64,000 bases of DNA, taken from Shimia sp040225985. Lineage in GTDB: Bacteria > Pseudomonadota > Alphaproteobacteria > Rhodobacterales > Rhodobacteraceae. A program made the position numbers and the translations under genes. The DNA lies in the NCBI RefSeq assembly GCF_040225985.1, contig NZ_JBBPEU010000001.1, forward strand, positions 124,001-188,000, given 5' to 3'. Shown in pieces: positions 52,169 through 61,057 of the stretch (positions are counted from its first letter, which is position 1; every line of letters begins with the position of its first letter). The notes under the pieces were generated by a model that saw only the letters and a list, made by a program, of their open reading frames with translations, ran no database searches and had not been told where the DNA came from.

Positions 52169-53553
52169 CGGACACACCTGCAAAACCATCTCTCTGGCGC
52201 CGTTTTACCCATGGCGAAAACCTTGGCGCGCGCGCGGCGCGCAGTTCGATGTTTACCATTCTCGGATATGGCGGCGGGCAATTCCTACGGCTTTTGTCAA
52301 ACCTTATTCTGACCCGCCTGCTCTATCCAGAGGCCTTTGGTTTACTCAGCCTTGTCTGGGTTTTCATGGTCGGGCTTCAGAACTTTTCGGACATTGGCAT
52401 CGCCACCTCGATCCAGCAAAACAAAAACGGCGACGAACCCGCCTTCCTTGACACGGCATGGACCCTTCAGGTGGCCCGTGGCGTTGTTCTGTGGGGGCTG
52501 ACCATAGTCTTGGCCAATCCTGTGGCTGCCTTCTATGACGCGCCAGACCTGGCCGAGCTTTTGCCAGTGGTTGGCCTTACACTCCTGATTGCCGGCTTCT
52601 TTCCCATGCGCAAGGAAAGCGCGAACCGTCACTTGATGCTGGGGCGGGTCACGGCGCTGGACCTTGTTGCACAAGCCATTGGTTTGTGTGTCGGGGTTGT
52701 GATTGCATGGGCCACAGGGTCAATCTGGGCACTGGTTTTCAGTGCGCTTTCCGTGTCCTTGATGCAGCTGGTGCTCTATATGCTTTTTCTGCCCGGACGC
52801 CCCAGCCGCTTTGGCTTCGACAAACCCTCTGCTTCTGAAATCGCCAAATTCGGCAGCTGGATCTTTTTCAGCACGATTGCCGGGTTCATCTTTTCCCAGG
52901 GCGACAAACTGGTGCTTGGGAAATACCTCTCCCTTCACGCGCTGGGTATCTATAATATCGGCTTTTTCTGGGCGAGCTTCCCCTTGATGCTTGGGGGAAT
53001 GGTCGTCTGGAAAGTCTTGATCCCCGTATACAGGGAACGCCCGCCATCAGAGTCAAACGCCAACTTTCTCGCGCTGCGCAAACTACGCTTTGCACTGACC
53101 TCGGCGCTTTTTGCGATGCTCTGCATCTTGGCGTTTGGAGGGGCTCTTCTGGTAGATATCCTCTATGACGAACGATACCTGCTCTCGGGTGGTGTTCTGG
53201 TTTTGATCGCGCTTGTCCAGATACCTCAAGTCATTGTTTTGACTTATGATCAATCCGCGATCGCGTCCGGCGATGCGCGAAGGTTTTTCATTCTGGCCGC
53301 GACTAGGGCCGCCTTCATGGTTGCGGGCCTTCTGGTCGGCGTGCAATTCGCCGGATTGGCGGGGGCGCTGGTTGGGCAGGCCGTTGCGATGATCTTGGTT
53401 TACCCGGTCACGGTTTGGATGGCCCGCTCGCAGGGCAGTTGGGATCCATTGCATGATGGCATCTTTGCAGGCGTGGGTGTGTTGTGCTCAGCGACAGCCC
53501 TTTATCTAAATTTCGATGCCATATCCGCATTGGCAGCCTTGAATTTGCCCTAG
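52165..53553 (+). CDS. Wzx-like oligosaccharide/lipid flippase
   Basis: 462 residues from ATG 52165 (ATGA overlap with the GT2 stop; a TTG five codons earlier is possible). About twelve membrane helices; the early segment RSSMFTILGYGGGQFLRLLSNLILTRLLYPEAFG is typical of the polysaccharide transporter (Wzx/MurJ-like MOP) family. Such proteins flip undecaprenyl-linked sugars or glycolipids. No Wzy polymerase or chain-length regulator is seen in the window. Confidence 0.87.
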   Translation: MTDTPAKPSLWRRFTHGENLGARAARSSMFTILGYGGGQFLRLLSNLILTRLLYPEAFGLLSLVWVFMVGLQNFSDIGIATSIQQNKNGDEPAFLDTAWTLQVARGVVLWGLTIVLANPVAAFYDAPDLAELLPVVGLTLLIAGFFPMRKESANRHLMLGRVTALDLVAQAIGLCVGVVIAWATGSIWALVFSALSVSLMQLVLYMLFLPGRPSRFGFDKPSASEIAKFGSWIFFSTIAGFIFSQGDKLVLGKYLSLHALGIYNIGFFWASFPLMLGGMVVWKVLIPVYRERPPSESNANFLALRKLRFALTSALFAMLCILAFGGALLVDILYDERYLLSGGVLVLIALVQIPQVIVLTYDQSAIASGDARRFFILAATRAAFMVAGLLVGVQFAGLAGALVGQAVAMILVYPVTVWMARSQGSWDPLHDGIFAGVGVLCSATALYLNFDAISALAALNLP

Positions 53554-53612
53554 TTTCTTCATTCTGAGAATGAGTTTCCTCTATAGTATCTTCAGACAAG
53601 AGTAGTATTTTT

Positions 53613-53644
53613 GCTAATTCCACCGGAATTGGCTTTTCCGTTTT
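53613..53644 (+). terminator. terminator-like hairpin just before the PKS ribosome site
   Basis: A 9-bp stem (GCTAATTCC, 13-21, with GGAATTGGC, 25-33; one G-T pair) and a 3-base loop are followed by TTTTCCGTTTT and then immediately GAGG, the PKS ribosome site. Either flippase termination or an attenuation device; a stable stem here would also sit 11 bp from the ribosome site. Confidence 0.6.
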
Positions 53645-53654
53645 GAGGCAATCC

Positions 53655-56600
53655 ATGGCTGACTCTGATCAGGTTTCGACCGAAGACGACATTGCAATCG
53701 TGGGGATGGCCGCCCATTTGCCGGGCGCTGCCGATATCGATACATATTGGCAAAACCTGCGCAACGGGATCGAGTCCATTCGCCGCCTCAGCGAGAGTGA
53801 GCTGTTGGACGCGGGCGAATTGCCTTCGAAGATACGCCACAAGAACTATGTGCCGGCGGCTGCGGTTCTTGATAATTTTGAAAAGTTCGATGCCGACTTC
53901 TTCGGGCTCAGCCCCAAGGAAGCCGCCATCATGGACCCACAACACCGCCAGTTTCTCGAGGTCAGCTGGGAGGCGCTTGAAAACGCGGCGCATCCTCCGG
54001 AAAGTTTTAACGGTCCAATCGGCGTGTTCGCGGGCTGCGGGATGGGCAGCTATTTCTATTTCAATATTTGCTCGAACCCGGAGCTGGTGCGCGATACCGG
54101 AATGTTCTTGTTGCGGCATACCGGCAACGACAAAGATTTCCTAAGCACGCGCCTGTCTCATATCCTTGATCTGAAAGGCCCGTCTTTGGGTCTGCAAACG
54201 GCCTGTTCCACATCTCTGGTGGCGGTGCACTACGCCGCGCAATCCCTGCTGAATGGTGAATGTGACATGGCCATTGCGGGGGGAGTCACGATCGAACTGC
54301 CACACAGGCGCGGATATGTGTTCGAAGAAGGAGAAATTCTATCGCCAGATGGCCACTGTCATGCCTTTGACCATCGCGCGCAAGGCACGGTCTTCGGAAG
54401 CGGTGCGGGCGCTGTTGTCCTGCGCAGGCTGTCAGATGCCATCGCAGACGGAGACCATATCTGGGCCGTCATCAAAGGGTCGAATGTCAACAATGACGGG
54501 TCGGCCAAGGCCGGATACCTTGCCCCGAGCGTCGACGGACAGGCGGAGGCCATAGCCAACGCCCACGCGCTGGCTGGTATTCCGGCGGATACTATCGACT
54601 ATGTCGAGTGCCACGGCACAGGCACCTATCTGGGCGATCCGATCGAAGTTACTGCCCTGACCGAAGCGTTCCGAGAAACAACCGACGATATCGGGTATTG
54701 TCGTATTGGGTCAGTCAAAACGAATATTGGCCATCTGGATACGGCGGCTGGGGCCGCAAGCCTTATCAAAACGGCCCTGTCGTTGCATCACAAAGAGATG
54801 CCGCCGTCCTTGGGGTACGAAAAGCCAAATCCGGCGATTGATTTTGAAACCAGCCCGTTCAGAGTCAATGACACATTGACCGAATGGACCAGCGCGAAGG
54901 GGCCGCGACGGGCGGGGGTGAACTCGCTCGGGGTTGGCGGCACCAACGCGCATGTGGTTCTGGAAGAGGCCCCTATACGCCCGCCTTCGCAAGAGGCAGA
55001 CTGGCCCTTCCTGCCAATCGTTCTCTCGGCAAAGAGCTCAAAGGCATTGGATGCCAACACGGCCAACCTTGCCGCCCACCTGCGCGCCAACCCGGACCAA
55101 CCGTTCGCAGATGTTGCTTTCACTCTCAAGGAAGGTCGCCGCGCCTTCGAGAAACGCCGCGCTGTTATTGCCGAAAGCAATGAAGAAGCTGCACAACTTC
55201 TTGAAGCGGGTGATCCCCGGCGGGTGTTCACCCACAGCGCGGATCTGGACGATCCCGAACTGGTCTTCATGTTTCCCGGCGGCGGGGCACAATATGTGGG
55301 CATGGCGCGCGACCTATATGAAACCGAACCGGTTTTCATGGAGTGGATGGACCGTGGTTTCACTTATTTAGAGGCGAAAACCGAGGACAATCTCAAATCT
55401 TTGTGGCTGTCCGAAGGTGCGGCCGCAGAACAGGCGCGTAAAACGCTTGCGCGGCCCTCCGCACAGTTACCGCTCATCATGATTGTCGAATATGCATTGG
55501 CGCAACTTTGGATCAGCTGGGGGGTCACACCGAATGCCCTTATCGGCCACTCTATGGGGGAAAATACCGCCGCCGCGATTGCGGGTGTGATGAGCTTTGA
55601 GGATTGCCTCGGGTTGGTTCTCTTGCGTGGCCAGCTTTTTGATACGGTCGCTCCAGGCGGTATGCTCAGTGTTCCGATGTCGCTTGCCGAGGTCACGCCC
55701 TATCTTGATGAACGCCACGACATCGCATCGGTGAACGCACCTGCATTGACCGTGATTTCTGGCCCGGATGAAGCTTTGATCGAACTGGCCGAAAAACTCT
55801 CGGCGGGCGAGATCGAGACCCAGCGCATCAATATCAATATTGCGGCACATTCCGCAATGTTAGAGCCTATTCTTGAGGGCTTTCGTTCCTATCTGACGCA
55901 AATCGACCTGCATGCCCCAGAGATTGACATTATATCCAATCGAACCGGCGCCGTTCTTCTTTCAGAAGAGGCAACCGATCCGGATTACTGGGTGGCGCAC
56001 CTGCGCAATACGGTTCTGTTTTCAGATGGAATTGGGGCCCTCTCTCAAAACAGGAACCGCATCTATCTCGAAGTTGGTCCCGGCAAAGCCCTGAGCTCGC
56101 TCACGCGGATGAGCGGCCAGATACCTTCCGACAAAATCCTGTCGAGTTTGCGGCACCCCGACGAAGATCTGCCCGATGACCTGTATTTCCTGCAAGTTCT
56201 GGCACAGCTTTGGGCCTGCGGGGTCGATGCGGATTGGGAACAGATCTGGGGGGACACACCTCGTCAGCGTGTCGTGTTGCCGACCTATGCCTTTCAGAAG
56301 TCGCCCTTTTTCATAGAACCCGGTACACAACAGCAGAGTCTGCCCGAGGCTGACCTTGTCCGCGAAGCGGACCGTGGTGAGTGGAGCTACGTACCCAGTT
56401 GGACCCCGCAATACGCGGCCTGCGCCATCGACGTTGTAAAAGAGCTTGAACAAGCTGAAAAACACAGTTGGCTGGTTTTCGATGATGATCAGAAAACAGG
56501 CTCTAACATTGCCAATACCCTTCGAGAAGCAGGCCATCATGCCACCATTGTCGAGGCCGGCGATAAATACGGAAAGATCCGGGAAGATCACTATGTGATT

Positions 56601-59600
56601 GCGCCAGAACGGGGACGCGAAGGCTATGACGCCCTGATACGCGATCTCATGAGCAACGGACGGGCACCGGACCGCGTGCTGCATATGTGGCTGTTCACGG
56701 ACAAAGAAAGCTTCAGGCCCGGAAGCAGTTTCTTCCATCGCAATCAGGAACAGGGTCTGTTCAGCCTGTTTTTACTAGCTCAGGCCATGACCGACGAGAG
56801 CCTGCCACTGCCGATTCACGTCACCGTTTTGACTTCTGGGGCGGTTCAGTTGCGCGACGAGGCCTTGCCCTATCCCGAAAAAGCAACCGTTCTTGGCGCC
56901 GTTCAGGTCATTCCACGCGAAATGCCTGGATTGACCTGTAGCCTCGTTGATGTGGCACCGGAGGATGTTTCAACAGAGTCGCTTCTGGAAGAAATTCTTT
57001 CACCGCCTGCCAACGCCATCATTGCCTACCGGGGTCCGAAACGGTTTGTCCGAGGATATCGTAAACAAACCCTGACCGCAAAGCCCCCTGCCTGGAAAGA
57101 CGACGCTACCTATCTGATTACAGGCGGGTTCGGGGGCATTGGCATCACTTTGGCCGAACGGATGGTACGACAGGCAAAGGCCAATGTTGTTCTGATGGGG
57201 CGCAGCGCGCTTCCTCCAAGAGAGGACTGGCCCCGGTATCTACAAAGCCGCGGCCCGAATGACCGCATCGCCCAGAGAATTCGGGCTGTCGAACGTTTGG
57301 AAAGCCTCGGCGGGACGGTGCTTTGCGTTGATGGCGATGTCTGCAACCTCGACGATATGCAGCGCGTTGCGGAAGAAATCCGCGAACGGTTTGGAAAAGT
57401 GGATGGGGTCATTCATGCCGCTGGCGTGATCGACGATGCTCCGTTTCTGACGAAGACATCTGCGGGACTTGATGACGTGCTGGCGCCTAAACTACACGGA
57501 ACCGAGGTTCTCGAGGCCGTTTTTCCGGACGGGACCCTTGATTGGCTCGCGCTGTTTTCGTCCTCGAGCACGGCAACGGCGCCCGCAGGACAAATTGACT
57601 ATGTCGCCGCGAATGCCTTTCTGAATGCTTACGCCCAGTCCAGATCGGGCGACAAAACACGCGTTGTCGCGATCAACTGGGGTATTTGGGCAGATGTCGG
57701 CATGGCAGCAGATGCCGTGTCGGCCTTTTCGGGCCCCAATGAACCAGTCCCTCTGACCCCCATCGACGCGCCCCTTCTAGACGGCGCGGGGTTTGACGAA
57801 AACGACAATCGGATATTCCAATCTGACCTATCCTGCGAATCTCGTTGGGTTCTTTCGGAACACCGCACCAAAGAAGGAAAAGCAGTTTTCCCAGGGACAG
57901 GGTATCTCGAACTCGCGGCAGAGGCCTGGCGCGCGCAAGGCGAAACCGGTCCCTTCGAGATTCGCGATTTGACGTTCCTGCGAGCGCTGGCTGTCGAAGA
58001 TGGTTCGAACGTCAAGATGCGGGTCCGGCTGATCCGATCGGACGAGGGATACAAGTTTGAGGTTAAGAGCAAATGCCGCTTTGAGGGGCAGGACGCATAT
58101 CAGTTGCACGCCGAAGCGCGGCTTGTGCCGCTGCATGGGAAAGCAAGCCCTGCCATCGACCCTCCTGATGCTCTCAAAATTGATCCGACAGCAGCATCCG
58201 TGACGTCTCCACAGGAAGTTCATCTCAATTTTGGGGCGCGATGGAAAGTCTTGCGGTCCATGCAGACCAAAGGCGCCACAGGTGTCGCACATCTCTCGCT
58301 TGGGGCGGCGTACGAAACAGAGTTGGGTGAGAACGGGTTTGCCCTGCACCCAGGTCTTCTCGATCTTGCAACGGGCTGGGCGATGAACCTAATTCCCGGG
58401 TATCACGCGGCGCACCTTTGGGTACCTGTGTCCTATGCGCAAGTCGACGTTTGGAAACCTTTACCCGCATCATTGATCAGCCATGTGCGGCTGGTGTCAG
58501 GCGACGCCGCCAGTGGCGTAGCCAGCTTTGACGTCGACCTCACAGATGAAAACGGCAGCCTTTGTATCTCAGTCTCTGGTTTGACAATCAAGAAGGTCGC
58601 GACTTCGGTTGGGTTCGCTGCGGCCCCGCCTCTGCGTCGGAACGAGGTGGAAATCACCTCGAACAGAAATGACAGACCCACGTCGGCCGCGGAAGAGCGT
58701 CTGGCCTATAACATGTCTCAGGGTATCCCACCGGAGGATGGGGCACAGCTATTCGAAGCTGGGCTGGCCTCGGGCCTGTCGCAAGTGCTCTTTTCGTCTT
58801 TGGATCTTCATACCTTGATGGAACAGGCCGCCACCCAATCCGGCGCGACCGAGAGCGTGAACGCAGGTTTCGAACGCCCAGAGCTGGAAACCGATTTTGT
58901 CGAGCCATCAAATGATATCGAGCGCACGCTTGCCGGGTTCTGGCAAGACCTACTCGGGGTTTCCAAGGTCGGCGTGGAAGACAACTTTTTCGATCTTGGC
59001 GGGCATTCCCTGATCGCTGTGCGCCTGTTTGCGATGGTGAAAAAGACCTATCGTATCGAATTCCCGATCTCGGTGTTGTTCGAAGCGCCCACGATTTCCA
59101 AGTGTGCAGCTCTGATTGAAGAACAGGTCGGCCCGCAAGAAGGCACAGATGATATTGCTACGCCGGGCCAGACCAAAGAACCGGCACGACGGTTCACCCA
59201 TCTTGTCCCGATGCATAGCGGCGAAGGTGGGCCGCGAACGCCCTTCTTCCTTGTCGCAGGGATGTTCGGCAATGTGCTCAACCTGCGCCACCTTGCGCAC
59301 CTTATCGGTGCCGACCGTCCGTTCTATGGGCTCCAGGCTCGCGGTCTTTATGGCGATGCAGCGCCACATGACGACCTGCGCGAGGCCGCGGCGGATTACA
59401 TCGCAGAAATGCGGCATGTACAGCCCCACGGCCCGTATCTTTTGGGGGGCTTTTCAGGGGGCGGTATAACGGCCTATGAAATCGCCCATCAACTCGAGGC
59501 CGCTGGCGAAGAGATCGGCCTTGTGATCCTTCTGGATACTCCGCTGCCCGTCCGTCGCGCATTGAGTTTCGAAGACCGCTTGAAAATACAGATGCAAGAA

Positions 59601-60053
59601 TTGCGGTCCGGTGGTCTCGCCTATCCGGCAAAGTGGGTGCAGAACCGCATTCGCTGGGAAATGGAAAAACGCCGTCCCGTCGAAAATACGTCAGAGACCG
59701 ACACCTCGGACACGCAGTTCCACAATGCCGAGATCGAAGCCGCGTTCCTGCGTGCGGTGGCACGCTATCCCATGCGTCCCTGGGATGGCCGCATGGCTTT
59801 GTTCCGCCCGCCATTGTCGGGGAAATGGGATCTGGGCGATGGTAAACTGGTGGATCATCAGCGCGCCTATGTCTTCCATGACAATGACTGGGGGCAATAT
59901 GTCAACGACCTCGAAGTGATCGAGGTTCCCGGCGATCACGACTCCATGGTGCTTGAACCGAATGTCCGTGTCTTGGCGACCCGCATGAAACGCATCATTG
60001 AATCCGCAGAACGCGAGATTAAGCGCCAGATTGCCAAAGAGGCTGCGGAATGA
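53655..60053 (+). CDS. type I polyketide synthase, KS-AT-KR-DH-ACP-TE
   Basis: 2132 residues from ATG 53655 (GAGG upstream). KS about 12-435 with Cys184, His320, His360 intact. AT about 535-820 with Ser633 in GHSMGE. A structural KR half (about 890-1140) then KR with GGFGGIG (about 1153) and the SSSST...DYVAAN Ser/Tyr/Asn set. DH about 1395-1650 with His1403 before FPGTGYLEL and Asp1570 in HPGLLDLATG. ACP with Ser1785 in DLGGHSL. C-terminal thioesterase with Ser1934 in GFSGGG and His2095. One complete reducing module with release; no ER or methyltransferase. DH after KR is not the usual DH-KR order. Confidence 0.93.
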   Translation: MADSDQVSTEDDIAIVGMAAHLPGAADIDTYWQNLRNGIESIRRLSESELLDAGELPSKIRHKNYVPAAAVLDNFEKFDADFFGLSPKEAAIMDPQHRQFLEVSWEALENAAHPPESFNGPIGVFAGCGMGSYFYFNICSNPELVRDTGMFLLRHTGNDKDFLSTRLSHILDLKGPSLGLQTACSTSLVAVHYAAQSLLNGECDMAIAGGVTIELPHRRGYVFEEGEILSPDGHCHAFDHRAQGTVFGSGAGAVVLRRLSDAIADGDHIWAVIKGSNVNNDGSAKAGYLAPSVDGQAEAIANAHALAGIPADTIDYVECHGTGTYLGDPIEVTALTEAFRETTDDIGYCRIGSVKTNIGHLDTAAGAASLIKTALSLHHKEMPPSLGYEKPNPAIDFETSPFRVNDTLTEWTSAKGPRRAGVNSLGVGGTNAHVVLEEAPIRPPSQEADWPFLPIVLSAKSSKALDANTANLAAHLRANPDQPFADVAFTLKEGRRAFEKRRAVIAESNEEAAQLLEAGDPRRVFTHSADLDDPELVFMFPGGGAQYVGMARDLYETEPVFMEWMDRGFTYLEAKTEDNLKSLWLSEGAAAEQARKTLARPSAQLPLIMIVEYALAQLWISWGVTPNALIGHSMGENTAAAIAGVMSFEDCLGLVLLRGQLFDTVAPGGMLSVPMSLAEVTPYLDERHDIASVNAPALTVISGPDEALIELAEKLSAGEIETQRININIAAHSAMLEPILEGFRSYLTQIDLHAPEIDIISNRTGAVLLSEEATDPDYWVAHLRNTVLFSDGIGALSQNRNRIYLEVGPGKALSSLTRMSGQIPSDKILSSLRHPDEDLPDDLYFLQVLAQLWACGVDADWEQIWGDTPRQRVVLPTYAFQKSPFFIEPGTQQQSLPEADLVREADRGEWSYVPSWTPQYAACAIDVVKELEQAEKHSWLVFDDDQKTGSNIANTLREAGHHATIVEAGDKYGKIREDHYVIAPERGREGYDALIRDLMSNGRAPDRVLHMWLFTDKESFRPGSSFFHRNQEQGLFSLFLLAQAMTDESLPLPIHVTVLTSGAVQLRDEALPYPEKATVLGAVQVIPREMPGLTCSLVDVAPEDVSTESLLEEILSPPANAIIAYRGPKRFVRGYRKQTLTAKPPAWKDDATYLITGGFGGIGITLAERMVRQAKANVVLMGRSALPPREDWPRYLQSRGPNDRIAQRIRAVERLESLGGTVLCVDGDVCNLDDMQRVAEEIRERFGKVDGVIHAAGVIDDAPFLTKTSAGLDDVLAPKLHGTEVLEAVFPDGTLDWLALFSSSSTATAPAGQIDYVAANAFLNAYAQSRSGDKTRVVAINWGIWADVGMAADAVSAFSGPNEPVPLTPIDAPLLDGAGFDENDNRIFQSDLSCESRWVLSEHRTKEGKAVFPGTGYLELAAEAWRAQGETGPFEIRDLTFLRALAVEDGSNVKMRVRLIRSDEGYKFEVKSKCRFEGQDAYQLHAEARLVPLHGKASPAIDPPDALKIDPTAASVTSPQEVHLNFGARWKVLRSMQTKGATGVAHLSLGAAYETELGENGFALHPGLLDLATGWAMNLIPGYHAAHLWVPVSYAQVDVWKPLPASLISHVRLVSGDAASGVASFDVDLTDENGSLCISVSGLTIKKVATSVGFAAAPPLRRNEVEITSNRNDRPTSAAEERLAYNMSQGIPPEDGAQLFEAGLASGLSQVLFSSLDLHTLMEQAATQSGATESVNAGFERPELETDFVEPSNDIERTLAGFWQDLLGVSKVGVEDNFFDLGGHSLIAVRLFAMVKKTYRIEFPISVLFEAPTISKCAALIEEQVGPQEGTDDIATPGQTKEPARRFTHLVPMHSGEGGPRTPFFLVAGMFGNVLNLRHLAHLIGADRPFYGLQARGLYGDAAPHDDLREAAADYIAEMRHVQPHGPYLLGGFSGGGITAYEIAHQLEAAGEEIGLVILLDTPLPVRRALSFEDRLKIQMQELRSGGLAYPAKWVQNRIRWEMEKRRPVENTSETDTSDTQFHNAEIEAAFLRAVARYPMRPWDGRMALFRPPLSGKWDLGDGKLVDHQRAYVFHDNDWGQYVNDLEVIEVPGDHDSMVLEPNVRVLATRMKRIIESAEREIKRQIAKEAAE

Positions 60054-61057
60054 CGCGATCTGTGACCCTTCTCGTGGTGGTCCTGAACTACCGCACGCCG
60101 GATATGACGGCCGATGCCGTAGATGCGGCGCTGAAAGAGATGGAAGAGTTACGCGGGCACCTTATCTTGGTCGACAATGACTCGGGCGACGGGTCTTTCG
60201 AACGGCTGCAAAGGGCCTCGCAGAAGCGCGGCTGGGGCGACAGGGTGACTTTGGTCGAGTCCGGCCACAATGGCGGTTTTGGGGCCGGGAACAATTTTGG
60301 CATCCGCACCGGCCTGAAACTGGTTTCACCCGATTATGTATATATCCTGAACTCGGATGCATTTCCCGACAAAGGCGCGATCTGTCGCCTTGTCGACGTC
60401 ATGGAAGCGCGCCCCGAGGTGGGCATTGCAGGGAGCTATATTCACGGGCCGGACGGTGCTCCCCATATCACGGCGTTCCGTTTTCCGACGATCAAGGGCG
60501 AATTTGAAGGTGCCGCGCGCGTTGGCCCAGTCAGCCGCGTTCTCGATCGGCATGTCGTGCCATTGCCACTGCCGAAAGAAACCTGCGAAGTGGATTGGCT
60601 GGCCGGGGCCAGCATGATCATCCGGCCAGAGCTTCTTGAAGTCATTGGCCTGTTTGACGAAAGGTTCTTCCTGTATTTCGAGGAAACGGATTTGTGCTTG
60701 CGGGCGCGACGTGCCGGTTGGACGACGGTCTATGTCCGCGACAGCGAAGTAACCCATATCGGCTCGGTTTCCACGGGAATGAAAACGTGGAGCCGGATGC
60801 CAACCTATTGGTTCGACTCACGCCGGTATTACTTCACCATGAACCACGGAAAGTTTTACGCTGCTTTTGCAACGATGGCGCATTTCGCGGGGGGATGTCT
60901 CTGGCGTGTCTGGCGCGTTCTGACACGCAAAGACCGACGCGATCCTGATCGGTTTCTTCTGGATCTCATTGCACATGACCTGCGCTGGCGCGCCCCGAAT
61001 GCGCGCGCCGCGCCGTCCTATTCACCCTTGCCACACACAAAGGGAGGTGTCTCATGA
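60050..61057 (+). CDS. family 2 glycosyltransferase (rhamnosyltransferase/WbbL-like)
   Basis: 335 residues. GT-A fold with VVLNYRTPDMTADAVDAAL, then LVDNDSGDGS and NGGFGAGNNFGIR, DxD in YILNSDAF, and the acceptor-side motif GLFDERFFLYFEETDLCLRARRAG, typical of the WbbL/rhamnosyl class of GT2. ATG 60050 overlaps the PKS stop by ATGA and its own stop overlaps the NRPS start, so sugar transfer is genetically tied to the assembly line. Confidence 0.88.
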   Translation: MTRSVTLLVVVLNYRTPDMTADAVDAALKEMEELRGHLILVDNDSGDGSFERLQRASQKRGWGDRVTLVESGHNGGFGAGNNFGIRTGLKLVSPDYVYILNSDAFPDKGAICRLVDVMEARPEVGIAGSYIHGPDGAPHITAFRFPTIKGEFEGAARVGPVSRVLDRHVVPLPLPKETCEVDWLAGASMIIRPELLEVIGLFDERFFLYFEETDLCLRARRAGWTTVYVRDSEVTHIGSVSTGMKTWSRMPTYWFDSRRYYFTMNHGKFYAAFATMAHFAGGCLWRVWRVLTRKDRRDPDRFLLDLIAHDLRWRAPNARAAPSYSPLPHTKGGVS

